A stretch of 64,000 nt of DNA from CAZBWP01 sp964630265 (GTDB lineage: Bacteria > Pseudomonadota > Alphaproteobacteria > Rhodospirillales > Defluviicoccaceae). A program made the position numbers and the translations under genes. Shown piece after piece: positions 9,365-17,259 of this stretch (its first letter is position 1; each line of letters begins with the position of its first letter). The stretch lies in contig CAZVRW010000003.1 in NCBI GenBank assembly GCA_964630265.1, positions 1-64,000 on the forward strand, in the 5' to 3' direction. Under the pieces are notes generated by a model that ran no database searches, had not been told where the DNA came from, and saw nothing but the letters and a program-made list of their open reading frames with translations.

Positions 9365-10219
9365 TCACCACTGGCCGCCGGGCGAGCCGAGCGCCTTTTC
9401 GGTCAGTTCCTTGACGATGAAATGGAAGGCCTCGTCGACGGAGTCCGTCTTCAAAACGAGACTGAGGTCGGCGGCGTCGACGGTCCCGAACTTCACCATC
9501 GCCTCCAGGTTCAGCACCGCGTTCCAATATTCCGTGCCGTAGAGCACCACCGGCATTTTCTTTCGCAGCTTACCGGTCTGCAACAAGGTCATCAGCTCGA
9601 AGAACTCGTCCATGGTGCCGAACCCGCCCGGGAAAGCGATCAGCGCCTTGGCCAGGTAGACGAACCAGAACTTGCGCATGAAGAAGTAACGAAACTCGAA
9701 CTCGAGCTGCCGAGTGATCCAGGGGTTGCCGCGTTGCTCATGGGCAAGTGCGATGGTCAGGCCGATGTTGAGACCACGTGCTTCCGACGCGCCGCGGTTC
9801 GCCGCTTCCATGATCCCCGGACCGCCGCCGGTGCAGACGACGAAGCGGCCGCGCTTGTCCTCCAACGCCTTCGACCACTCGGTCAGTCGATAAGCCAGGG
9901 ATCGGCAGTCCTCGTAATATCGCGACATGGACAAAGCCTGTTCCGCCGCCGCCACATCGCCACCAAATCGACGAGCCGCTTCCAGCTTTTCTTCTGCCTC
10001 TTCCCGTGGCAGCGTCCGCGCCGATCCCCAGAAGACGATGGTGTCCGAGATTTTCATCGCCTCGAACCGGCTTGCCGGATGCAGGTATTCTGAAAGGATG
10101 CGCACCGGCCGGGCGGCGCGGCTCTCGATGAAGCCCGCCGTGCGGTATGCGGTGTCGACGCGCTTCTCGGGTTCGCCGTTGCGCGCCGCCGGTTCCGGGT
10201 CGGGACGATCGTCGTTCAT
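9365..10219 (-). CDS. LOG family protein (nucleotide 5'-monophosphate phosphoribohydrolase-like)
   Basis: 284 aa. Carries the family's GGGPGIMEAANRGA and PGGFGTMDE motifs, in which the Arg and Glu serve catalysis. LOG-type enzymes remove ribose 5-phosphate from cytokinin nucleotides or from general nucleoside monophosphates (PpnN type). The N-terminal extension of about 50 residues is longer than in minimal plant-type LOG proteins. The ATG at 10219 overlaps the stop of the upstream HAD gene as ATGA. Bases 9163-9364 downstream hold no gene. Confidence 0.88.
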   Translation of the reverse strand: MNDDRPDPEPAARNGEPEKRVDTAYRTAGFIESRAARPVRILSEYLHPASRFEAMKISDTIVFWGSARTLPREEAEEKLEAARRFGGDVAAAEQALSMSRYYEDCRSLAYRLTEWSKALEDKRGRFVVCTGGGPGIMEAANRGASEARGLNIGLTIALAHEQRGNPWITRQLEFEFRYFFMRKFWFVYLAKALIAFPGGFGTMDEFFELMTLLQTGKLRKKMPVVLYGTEYWNAVLNLEAMVKFGTVDAADLSLVLKTDSVDEAFHFIVKELTEKALGSPGGQW

Positions 10220-10848
10220 GCCTCAAACTCCGTCATGTCTGCCACGATCTCGGTCCCCGGCGGGAAGGGATTGTCGTCGCCGGGCGCGACGCGCCCGAGG
10301 AACGGCAAACCGGTCGCCTTCGCCGCATCGTAGTCGGTGGTCGAATCGCCAACGAACAGCACCCGGTCGGCCGCAAGTCCGTAGCGTTCGAGCAGGTCGC
10401 GGATGATCGGGATCTTGCTCGGCGGCGAGCCGTGCACCTCGACGAAAAAGTGCGCCATTTGCCGCCGTACGACGATGCGTTGCAACTCGTCGTTCGGCGT
10501 TCCCGAAATGACGAACATCGGCAAGCGGCCGTGCAGCGCCTGCAACGTTTCCCAGGCACCGGGGACCCACGCCGATCCAGCAACGGCATACTCCACTAGG
10601 CGCGAAAAGTGCTGGGCGATCTCTTCCAACTCGGCTTCGCTCAACCGTTTGCCGAGCAGGTACTTGTGGCACCAGCGAATCTTTTTCCGTCGCGAGACGC
10701 CACCGTGCGCGCGGTGATGCTCAAGCACCCTGGCCACGACCTGGGCGCCATAGGGAGCGTAGAGCGTGCGGAACGCCTCGGTCTTGATGTCGGTGGACTC
10801 CGCCAGAACGCCGTCGAAGTCGAAGAAGATTGCATCCCACGCCGGCAT
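10216..10848 (-). CDS. HAD superfamily phosphatase
   Basis: 210 aa. HAD motif I FFDFDGVLAES at residues 8-18, motif II VISGTPN, and motif III/IV around SKIPIIRDLL and LFVGDSTTDYDAA. The alpha-helical cap inserted after motif I is of the phosphoglycolate phosphatase/beta-phosphoglucomutase type, so it is probably a phosphatase or phosphonatase-like enzyme on a small phosphate ester. Ten bases separate it from moaE and it overlaps the LOG gene. Substrate unknown. Confidence 0.85.
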   Translation of the reverse strand: MPAWDAIFFDFDGVLAESTDIKTEAFRTLYAPYGAQVVARVLEHHRAHGGVSRRKKIRWCHKYLLGKRLSEAELEEIAQHFSRLVEYAVAGSAWVPGAWETLQALHGRLPMFVISGTPNDELQRIVVRRQMAHFFVEVHGSPPSKIPIIRDLLERYGLAADRVLFVGDSTTDYDAAKATGLPFLGRVAPGDDNPFPPGTEIVADMTEFEA

Positions 10849-10857
10849 CCGACGGCC

Positions 10858-11322
10858 TCAGCCCGACCGCGGACCGGATCGCCACCGGTCGGCGGCGGCA
10901 TCGTCGCTGGCCTGCGCTTCGACCCATCGCTGCCCCGTCCCCGTGGCTTCCTGCTTCCAGAACGGCGCCTGGGTTTTCAGCCAGTCGATGAGGAAGCGGC
11001 AGGCCTCGAAGGCAGCATCACGATGCGCCGACGCCGCGGCGACCAGGACGATGCGATCGCACGGCACCAGATCGCCGTGGCGGTGGATGATCAACGTGTC
11101 CTCGAGCGGCCAACGGCGGCGCGCCTCGGCATCGATCTCGGCCAGTTGCCTCTCCGTCATGCCGGGATAGTGTTCAAGGGTCATCGCCCGCACGGGTGTG
11201 TCGCCGGCCACGTCGCGCACCAGCCCAACGAAGACGCACAGCCCGCCGACGGCCGGATTGCCCGCGGTCAGGCGCGCGATCTCCGCCCCCACGTCGAAGT
11301 CCTCGCGCTGCACGCGGATCAT
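10858..11322 (-). CDS. moaE: Molybdopterin synthase catalytic (large) subunit
   Basis: 154 aa. MoaE inserts sulfur from the MoaD thiocarboxylate into precursor Z to make molybdopterin. Seen: GGLCVFVGLVRD, LEHYPGMTERQL, IIHRHGDLVPCDRIVLVAAA, FEACRFLIDWLKTQAPFWKQ, with the conserved Lys residues near the C-terminus. The ATG at 11322 is chosen over a TTG at 11328, because GGAGG lies 6 bases before the ATG. That ribosome site lies inside the MoaD Gly-Gly codons, and the genes overlap as ATGA. Confidence 0.95.
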   Translation of the reverse strand: MIRVQREDFDVGAEIARLTAGNPAVGGLCVFVGLVRDVAGDTPVRAMTLEHYPGMTERQLAEIDAEARRRWPLEDTLIIHRHGDLVPCDRIVLVAAASAHRDAAFEACRFLIDWLKTQAPFWKQEATGTGQRWVEAQASDDAAADRWRSGPRSG

Positions 11323-11576
11323 TGCCAACCTCCGGTCACCGGCGGAAAGAATGCGATTTCATCGTCGGGGCCGACCGGATGTTGGAGGCCGACGTGCTCC
11401 TGGTTGACCGCGACGCGAATGCTGCTGAGATCGGCGAGCGCCGCCGCTGGGCGCCCTCCCCGCCCGACCAGCCACCGGACCAGTCCAGCCACGTCGATAA
11501 CGTCCGGCGGCGGCGTCACCTCTTCGCAGCCGATCCCCGCCTTCTCGCGAACCCAAGCGAAATAGAGAATTTTCAA
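11319..11576 (-). CDS. moaD: Molybdopterin synthase sulfur carrier subunit, with two extra C-terminal residues
   Basis: 85 aa if translated from the TTG at 11576 (LKILYFAWVREKAG), which has GGGGAG 7 bases upstream; no ATG lies nearby in frame. It is a ubiquitin-like sulfur carrier. MoaD normally ends in a free Gly-Gly, which MoeB adenylates and which is then thiocarboxylated. Here the frame reads PPVTGGWQ and then stops, so Trp-Gln follow the Gly-Gly. The stop overlaps the moaE start. Identity is supported by length, fold pattern and the moaE neighbour. Confidence 0.88.
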   Translation of the reverse strand: MKILYFAWVREKAGIGCEEVTPPPDVIDVAGLVRWLVGRGGRPAAALADLSSIRVAVNQEHVGLQHPVGPDDEIAFFPPVTGGWQ

Positions 11577-11598
11577 GCGCGCGCTCCCCGACGTCCGT

Positions 11599-12225
11599 TC
11601 AATCGAAACTGCCGGAGCCGCGCGCCGGATCGGCGCGATCGACCTCACCGCGCCGGCCGACCGGCGACGCGCCCAGATGTCGCAGGCCGCCCCGCAGATA
11701 ATCCCATCCGGTCACGACCGTGAGCACCGCGGCGATCCACAGCCCCCAGACGCCTACGTCGAGCGTGCCGACCGGCCCGAGCGACGGCCCGAACGGCCCG
11801 ATCACCAGGAAGGTCATGGCGACCATCTGCACCGTCGTTTTCCATTTCGCCAAGCGGGACACCGGGACCGCCACATTCAGTCCCGCCAGGTGCTCCCGCA
11901 GTCCCGAAATCAGAAACTCCCGGCCAAGGATCACCGCCGCCGGAATGATGTGCGCCCCCGGCAGGCGGTCGACGCCGACGAGAACCAGCAGCACCAGACC
12001 GACCAGCAACTTGTCGGCGATCGGATCGAACAGCCTGCCGAAGTCGGAGATCAGGTTATGGCGGCGCGCCAGCCAGCCGTCCAGGAAGTCGGTCGCGGCG
12101 GCGAAGATCCAGAGAACCAGCGCCAGCCATGCCGCGGCCGCCCCACCGATCGCGATCAGCACGCAGATGATCGGCGTGAGCGCAATCCGCGACACCGTCA
12201 GCGCATTGGGGAGCCGTGGCGACAT
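11599..12225 (-). CDS. pgsA: CDP-diacylglycerol--glycerol-3-phosphate 3-phosphatidyltransferase
   Basis: 208 aa inner-membrane enzyme making phosphatidylglycerophosphate, the committed step to phosphatidylglycerol. The CDP-alcohol phosphotransferase signature DFLDGWLARR followed by GRLFDPIADK supplies the metal-binding Asp residues. Several hydrophobic segments flank it. The order uvrC-pgsA-moaD-moaE is common in alphaproteobacteria. The polar tail (about 25 residues after the last hydrophobic segment) shows nothing familiar. Confidence 0.95.
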   Translation of the reverse strand: MSPRLPNALTVSRIALTPIICVLIAIGGAAAAWLALVLWIFAAATDFLDGWLARRHNLISDFGRLFDPIADKLLVGLVLLVLVGVDRLPGAHIIPAAVILGREFLISGLREHLAGLNVAVPVSRLAKWKTTVQMVAMTFLVIGPFGPSLGPVGTLDVGVWGLWIAAVLTVVTGWDYLRGGLRHLGASPVGRRGEVDRADPARGSGSFD

Positions 12226-12266
12226 CTTCCTCCCGCCCGATCCGATCGAACGTCCGTGGTGGCATT

Positions 12267-14156
12267 CTAGCCGTCTGTATGGAACCAGTCATAGATCCGA
12301 TTGGCGATCGCGCGACTCACCCCCTCGACCGCCTCGAGATCGGCACGCCCTGCCCGAGCGATCGCGCGTGCCGAGCCGAAGTGGTGCAGCAACGCCTTCT
12401 TGCGCGCGGCGCCGATCCCCGGAATCTCGTCGAGGGGAGAGGCGGTCAGTTTCCGCGCCCGCTTGGCGCGATGGCCGCCGATGGCGAAGCGGTGCGCCTC
12501 GTCGCGCAACCGCTGCAGAAAGTAGAGCACCGGATCGCCGGACGGCAGCGCCAGCGGCTCGCGTCCGGGCCGGAAGATGCGCTCCCGGCCGGCGTTGCGG
12601 TCCGGCCCCTTGGCGATCGCCGCGATGGCAACATCGTCAATGCCGAGCTCCGCGAACACCTCCAGCGCGACGCCCAACTGCCCGGCCCCGCCGTCGATCA
12701 GCACCAGATCCGGCCAGGTTTCGCGACTGCGATCCGGGTCGTCCTTCATCGCCCGGGCGAATCGCCGGCCGAGGACCTCGCGCATCATCGCATAGTCGTC
12801 CCCGGGCGTGACACTGCCCTTGATCGTCCACTTGCGATAGGCCGACTTCTCGAAGCCCTCGGGTCCGGCGACGATCATCGCCCCGAGCGCTTCGGTGCCG
12901 CCGACGTGACTGTTGTCATAGACCTCGATGCGCTGCGGCGCTCCGTCCAGTTCGAACACCTGGGCCAAGCCATCGAGCAGGTGGCGCTGGGCGGAGCTTT
13001 CCGCCAGCCGCCGGCCGAGCGCCGCGCGAGCGTTGTCCAGCGCGTGCTTGACCAGCTTCAGCTTGTCACCGCGCTTTGGACAGGCGACGCGAATCCGGCG
13101 ACCGGCATGCACCGAGAGTGCCTCGGCGACCAGCGCCTGTTGCGGCAGGGGATGGCTGACGAGCAGCAGCGGCGGCGGCGGCTTGTCGGCATAGAACTGC
13201 CCAAGAAACGCCTCCAACACCACCTCCACCGGGACGTCGGCCCCATGACTGGGGTAGTATGCGCGGTTGCCGAAATTCCGGCCGGCGCGAAAGAAAAACA
13301 CCTGGATACCCGTTTGCGCGCCGCTGCGATGCGCCGCGATCACGTCGGCGTCGCCGACGTCGGCGAGATTGATGTCCTGATGCGACTGCACCGACGACAA
13401 CGCGCGGATCCGGTCGCGCAGCCGCGCCGCCTGCTCGAAGTCCAGCGACTCGCTCGCTGCCTCCATCCGCAAGGCCAGCCGTTGCTGGATCCGGTGGCTG
13501 TCGCCACGCAGGAACTCCCGGGCTTGGTCCACCAAGTCGGCGTACTCGTGCTCGTCCACGAGACCGACGCAGGGGGCAGCACAGCGCCGGATCTGGTAGA
13601 GCAGGCAGGGTCGCGTGCGTCCGGAGAACACCGCGTCCGTGCAGCTGCGGAGCAGGAACGCGCGTTGCAGCACGGTCAGCGTCTGGTTGACCGCCCAGGC
13701 CGAGGCGAACGGGCCGAAGTAGTCGCCGGGGCGGTTGCGCGCCCCGCGATGTTTCAGCACCCGGGGAAAGGCGTGGTCGGCGGTGACCAGGATCGACGGA
13801 AAGGATTTGTCGTCGCGGAGCAGGATGTTGAACCGCGGCCGGAGGCGTTTGATCAGGTTGGCCTCGAGCAGCAGCGCCTCGGCCTCCGTCTGCGTCGTCA
13901 CCACCTCCATGGTGGTGGTTTCGTGCACCATCCGCCGCAGCCGCGGGCCGAGCCGGTCCGGCCGCGTGTAGGTGATGACGCGCTTGCGAAGGTTGCGCGC
14001 CTTGCCCACGTAGAGCACTCCGCCGTCGGCGCCGACCATGCGGTAGACGCCGGCCGACGCTGGCATGGTTTTCAATTGCGCTTCAATTACTTGGACGCCG
14101 GCTGGCAGCCCCGGGGCGGTCTCGGGCACGGGTGTTTCAGAAGTCGGATCGCTCAT
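12267..14156 (-). CDS. uvrC: Excinuclease ABC subunit C
   Basis: 629 aa nucleotide-excision-repair endonuclease, making both incisions with UvrB. Domains in order: GIY-YIG nuclease (AGVYRMVGADGGVLYVGKAR, about residues 36-55), a UVR motif (about 210-245, ESLDFEQAARLRDRI), the RNase H-like UvrC domain (VYDNSHVGGTEALGAMI, DLVLIDGGAGQLG) and a C-terminal helix-hairpin-helix pair (IPGIGAARKKALLHHFG, AVEGVSRAIANRIYDWF). The start at 14156 gives a 35-residue leader before the nuclease domain; it is in frame with no better alternative. 41 bases before pgsA. Confidence 0.96.
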   Translation of the reverse strand: MSDPTSETPVPETAPGLPAGVQVIEAQLKTMPASAGVYRMVGADGGVLYVGKARNLRKRVITYTRPDRLGPRLRRMVHETTTMEVVTTQTEAEALLLEANLIKRLRPRFNILLRDDKSFPSILVTADHAFPRVLKHRGARNRPGDYFGPFASAWAVNQTLTVLQRAFLLRSCTDAVFSGRTRPCLLYQIRRCAAPCVGLVDEHEYADLVDQAREFLRGDSHRIQQRLALRMEAASESLDFEQAARLRDRIRALSSVQSHQDINLADVGDADVIAAHRSGAQTGIQVFFFRAGRNFGNRAYYPSHGADVPVEVVLEAFLGQFYADKPPPPLLLVSHPLPQQALVAEALSVHAGRRIRVACPKRGDKLKLVKHALDNARAALGRRLAESSAQRHLLDGLAQVFELDGAPQRIEVYDNSHVGGTEALGAMIVAGPEGFEKSAYRKWTIKGSVTPGDDYAMMREVLGRRFARAMKDDPDRSRETWPDLVLIDGGAGQLGVALEVFAELGIDDVAIAAIAKGPDRNAGRERIFRPGREPLALPSGDPVLYFLQRLRDEAHRFAIGGHRAKRARKLTASPLDEIPGIGAARKKALLHHFGSARAIARAGRADLEAVEGVSRAIANRIYDWFHTDG

Positions 14157-14489
14157 GACAGCTATGTCGCGTCATCCCGTGGAACAGTCAACGCGGCCGC
14201 GATGGGGACGACGGTGGGACAACGATTACCACCCCCGTCAACCATTCGCCTGGGCGAAAGCCTGTGGACAAATCTGTTGACGGGCGATCGAGCGTCGCAC
14301 GGCTATGTTGCAGCGCGAAATCCGCCTGACTCCCCGTAAATTGGGGAATAGACAGAATTACAACACAAAAACAAATACATAGCGTCCGTCTTGCAGGTGC
14401 GGGCGCAACGACATTTCACCAATAATTTAAGGGACTTTGCCACGTTTCGGCAGCGCCGGCCCTGTGGGCAAAGGGGGCGGTGCGCCGCC
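14157..14489. other. Intergenic region between folB and uvrC
   Basis: 333 bases without a credible gene. The middle (about 14330-14435) is distinctly AT-rich compared with the window and is the likely uvrC promoter region, or the transcript end of folB. A short inverted repeat, TCCCC-GTAAAT-TGGGGA at about 14332-14347, has no following T-run, so I do not call it a terminator. No tRNA fold was recognised. Confidence 0.5.
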
Positions 14490-14936
14490 TCAGCGTCCCG
14501 GGGCCGGCCGCTCGATCTCGACGCCGACGCTCGCGGCATCCTCGAAGACATCCAGCTTCTCCACGCGCACCCGCACCGTGCGCACCCTGTCGTCCGCCAG
14601 ACACAGTTCGGCGATACGCTCGGCGAGGGTTTCGACAAGACGGATATGTCCCTGCAGCACCAGCGCCCGCACCCGGTCGGCGATGCCTTCGTAGCAGACC
14701 ACGTTGCCGAGGTCGTCGTTCAGTGCCAGCGCCTCGTCGTGCACGGCGAGGTCGAGGTTAAGGCGTACGCGCTGTTTCGCCGTTTCCTCGTGCCGGTGCA
14801 CACCGATGGAGCACGACAGCACCAAGTCGCGAATGAACACATGGCGGATCGCCCGCTTGGCATCGGCGATGCGCAGCGGGTGGACGGTGGCGGTGGTCTC
14901 GGGCGCGGCGAGCGGCCCGCGGCTGGCTCCGGTCAT
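14490..14936 (-). CDS. folB: Dihydroneopterin aldolase
   Basis: 148 aa. Cleaves 7,8-dihydroneopterin to 6-hydroxymethyl-dihydropterin and glycolaldehyde in folate synthesis. The FolB fold is recognisable: FIRDLVLSCSIGVHRHEETA, DDLGNVVCYEGIADRVRAL, HIRLVETLAERIAELCL, VRVEKLDVFEDAASVGVEIE. An N-terminal extension of about 30 residues precedes the usual start. The ATG at 14936 overlaps the stop of the FolM-like gene, which fits a shared role in pterin metabolism. Confidence 0.92.
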   Translation of the reverse strand: MTGASRGPLAAPETTATVHPLRIADAKRAIRHVFIRDLVLSCSIGVHRHEETAKQRVRLNLDLAVHDEALALNDDLGNVVCYEGIADRVRALVLQGHIRLVETLAERIAELCLADDRVRTVRVRVEKLDVFEDAASVGVEIERPAPGR

Positions 14937-15703
14937 TCGTCGGGTCCTTGGAGAACGGCGTGCCGCGTCCAGCCCAGGTGCTGACCGCCGTCGACCGCGA
15001 TCATCTGCCCGGTCACGGACGGTGCGTCAAGCAGGAAGCGAATGGCGGCGCAGATCTCCGCGGGGTCCACCGGGCGTGCCAGCGGCACCTGCGACCACTG
15101 CTTCGCGAACTGCTCCGCCGTCTGCCGCGGACTCGGCAGCACCGGTCCGGGACCCACCGCGTTGACGCGCACGGTCGGCGCCAGCGCCATGGCGAGCGTC
15201 TGGGTCAAGGTCCACAGTGCCGCCTTGCTGACCGTGTACGACGTGAAGAATGGCGTCAGGTGCCAAACCCTTTGGTCCAGAATATTGATGACGTTGGCGC
15301 TCTCGCCCGTGGGCAGATGCCGGCACAGCGCCTGCGTCAGCACCAACGGCGCCCACGTGTTGACGTTCAGGTGCTGGTCCCAAGACTGCCGGGTCGTCGT
15401 GGCGACGTCGTCGCGTTCGAAGACCGAGGCGTTGTTGACGAGGCAGGTGGGCGGGCCGAGCGCCGCGACCACCCGCTCGACCAGGCCGGCCGTGTCCACG
15501 TCGTTGCCGAGGTCGGCGCCGAGGGCGACGGCGCGCCCGCCGGCCCGCTCGATGGCCGCCACCACGTCCGCCGCAGCGTTCGCCGAGGCCCGATGATGGA
15601 CCGCGACGGCCCAGCCTTGCGCTGCGAGATCGAGAACGACGCTCCGTCCGATGCGCTTCGCCGCACCGGTCACCAACGCCACCCGACGCCGATCCTCGCT
15701 CAT
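14933..15703 (-). CDS. folM: Pteridine reductase-like SDR (FolM/PTR1 type)
   Basis: 256-aa SDR. The cofactor motif VTGAAKRIGR is the TGxxxRxG variant characteristic of PTR1 and FolM, which reduce dihydromonapterin or dihydrofolate and prefer NADPH, rather than the usual TGxxxGxG. It also has NNASVFER and the catalytic YTVSKAAL. The ATG at 15703 (MSEDRRRVALVTG) is chosen because upstream translation is unlike any protein; AGGGA lies about 12 bases before it. The ATGA overlap with folB strongly supports a pterin/folate role. Confidence 0.85.
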   Translation of the reverse strand: MSEDRRRVALVTGAAKRIGRSVVLDLAAQGWAVAVHHRASANAAADVVAAIERAGGRAVALGADLGNDVDTAGLVERVVAALGPPTCLVNNASVFERDDVATTTRQSWDQHLNVNTWAPLVLTQALCRHLPTGESANVINILDQRVWHLTPFFTSYTVSKAALWTLTQTLAMALAPTVRVNAVGPGPVLPSPRQTAEQFAKQWSQVPLARPVDPAEICAAIRFLLDAPSVTGQMIAVDGGQHLGWTRHAVLQGPDE

Positions 15704-15743
15704 GATCTTGGTGTTTCCCTGCCGCAGTGGCGCACGCGTCAGC

Positions 15744-16712
15744 CTACCATGGGAGTTGCGGCGCACCGAGCGCCTGCGCCGCGATGTAGCCCCCGTAGCC
15801 GCAGAGCAGAACCAGCCCGGCCAAGCGACCGGTGCGCACGCCGAGCAGGCATGGCAGGAAAACCGCCGTCGCTGCCAACATGACCAGAATGTCGAACCGG
15901 GCGATCTGCGCATGAACGGGCAACGGCTCGATGATGGCCACCGCACCACCGATCAACAGAATGTTGAACAGGTTGCTACCCAGAAGATTGCCGACGGCGA
16001 TGTCCACTTGACCACGCAAGGCGGCGATCGCCGATGTGGCGAGTTCGGGCAGCGACGTGCCGAGGGCGACCAGCGTCAAGCCGATGACGGCGTCGGACAC
16101 GCCGAAGGTTCGGGCGATGGCGACCCCGCCGTCCACCACCTGATCGGCACCGAAAACCAAGCCGGCCAAGCCGATCACCGCCGCGGCCCAAGCCACCCAG
16201 GCGCTGCCCGGCAGCTTCGACAACTCGGCGGCCTCCTGGGCTCGGGCATCCGCCATCAATGCGTCGCGGCCAGAGACTTCCCGCCACGCCGACCAGCCGA
16301 AGAACCCGACGAACGCGACCAACAGAAGGCCGCCGCCCCAGCGCTCGATGGTGCCCGTCCAGACCATGGCGGCGAAGAGCACGCTGGCGACCGCGAGAAA
16401 GGTCGCGTCGGCGATTCTGGGATGGGCCTGCGCCGGGATCGGCGCGCAGAGCGCCGTCACGCCGACGATCAGGAGGATGTTGGCGATGTTGCTGCCGACA
16501 ATATTACCGACCGCCAGCCCCGCCGCACCGGCGAGCGACGCATTCATCGTCACCACGAACTCGGGTGCCGAGGTTCCGAAGGCCACGACAGTCATGCCGA
16601 TGATCATCGACGACACGCCGAAACGCCGGGCGATCGACGCCGAGCCCCGAACCAGCGCTTCGGCGCCCCCGACCAGCAAGATGAAGCCGGCAACGACCTG
16701 GAGGTACATCAT
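15744..16712 (-). CDS. Calcium/sodium antiporter, CaCA family (YrbG-like)
   Basis: 322-aa inner-membrane protein with about ten hydrophobic segments. The two inverted alpha repeats of the family are both present: GTSAPEFVVTMNASLAG with AVGNIVGSNIANILLIVG, and GTSLPELATSAIAALRG with AVGNLLGSNLFNILLIGG. Such proteins exchange Ca2+ (or other cations) for Na+ or H+. Start at 16712 (MMYLQVV). It lies 12 bases downstream of rppH on the same strand. Confidence 0.92.
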   Translation of the reverse strand: MMYLQVVAGFILLVGGAEALVRGSASIARRFGVSSMIIGMTVVAFGTSAPEFVVTMNASLAGAAGLAVGNIVGSNIANILLIVGVTALCAPIPAQAHPRIADATFLAVASVLFAAMVWTGTIERWGGGLLLVAFVGFFGWSAWREVSGRDALMADARAQEAAELSKLPGSAWVAWAAAVIGLAGLVFGADQVVDGGVAIARTFGVSDAVIGLTLVALGTSLPELATSAIAALRGQVDIAVGNLLGSNLFNILLIGGAVAIIEPLPVHAQIARFDILVMLAATAVFLPCLLGVRTGRLAGLVLLCGYGGYIAAQALGAPQLPW

Positions 16713-16724
16713 CGTCGAACTTCC

Positions 16725-17228
16725 TCAAACCCGTGTTCGCGTTGTTAGCGCCTCGACGATGAGGGCGAAGGTATCTACCAGATCCGCGTAGAGCTGTCGC
16801 TTGAACGGAGCCGCGAGGCGCGGCAGGACGCCGAGCGCTTCCCACCGCCAAGCGTCGAACTCCGGATGGCCGCTCCGCGCCAAGTCGATGTCACCGTCGC
16901 TGCCGGTGAAGCGCAAGGCAAACCATTTCTGCTCCTGACCGCGCCACCGCCCCTTCCAGGCGCGATCGGCGATTGCGGGGGGCAGATCGTAGCGCAGCCA
17001 GCCCGGTGCTTCGGCGGCGATCTCCACCCGGTCGGTGCCGATTTCCTCCTCGACCTCGCGCAGCACCGCGGCGGCCGGGGCTTCGTTTTTCTTGATACCA
17101 CCCTGCGGCAACTGCCACGCATCGAACGGCACGTCGACGCGTCGGGCCACGAGCACCCGCCCGCACGGTCCGACGATCAGGGCGCCGACACCGCGTCGAT
17201 AGGGGCGTTCCGAATACGGCGCCGTCAC
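16725..17228 (-). CDS. rppH: RNA pyrophosphohydrolase
   Basis: 167-aa Nudix hydrolase that removes pyrophosphate from the 5' end of mRNAs, initiating decay. N-terminal YRRGVGALIVG, then PQGGIKKNE and the Nudix-box residues REVEEEIGT, then WKGRWRGQEQKWFALRF, all typical of RppH. Start is the GTG at 17228. The 19 bases around this start are repeated at 17241-17259 over the stop of the upstream deacetylase gene. The rppH/divergent deacetylase/ctpA/LytM order is conserved in alphaproteobacteria. Confidence 0.93.
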   Translation of the reverse strand: MTAPYSERPYRRGVGALIVGPCGRVLVARRVDVPFDAWQLPQGGIKKNEAPAAAVLREVEEEIGTDRVEIAAEAPGWLRYDLPPAIADRAWKGRWRGQEQKWFALRFTGSDGDIDLARSGHPEFDAWRWEALGVLPRLAAPFKRQLYADLVDTFALIVEALTTRTRV

Positions 17229-17259
17229 GGCCGTATTTGATACGGCGCCGTCACGGCCG
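17215..17259. repeat. 19-bp direct repeat at the deacetylase/rppH junction
   Basis: The 19 bases at 17215-17233 recur exactly at 17241-17259 (TACGGCGCCGTCACGGCCG). On the minus strand one copy holds the rppH GTG start and first codons. The other holds the deacetylase stop (CGGCCGTGA) and a duplicated would-be rppH start that reads nine codons to a stop. It looks like a small duplication of the gene junction. Confidence 0.9.

Noticed and set aside
14157..14489. tRNA or small RNA in the AT-rich gap
   Set aside because: No cloverleaf or TPsiC-like GGTTCGAATCC sequence found; the short CCCC/GGGG inverted repeat has no T-run.
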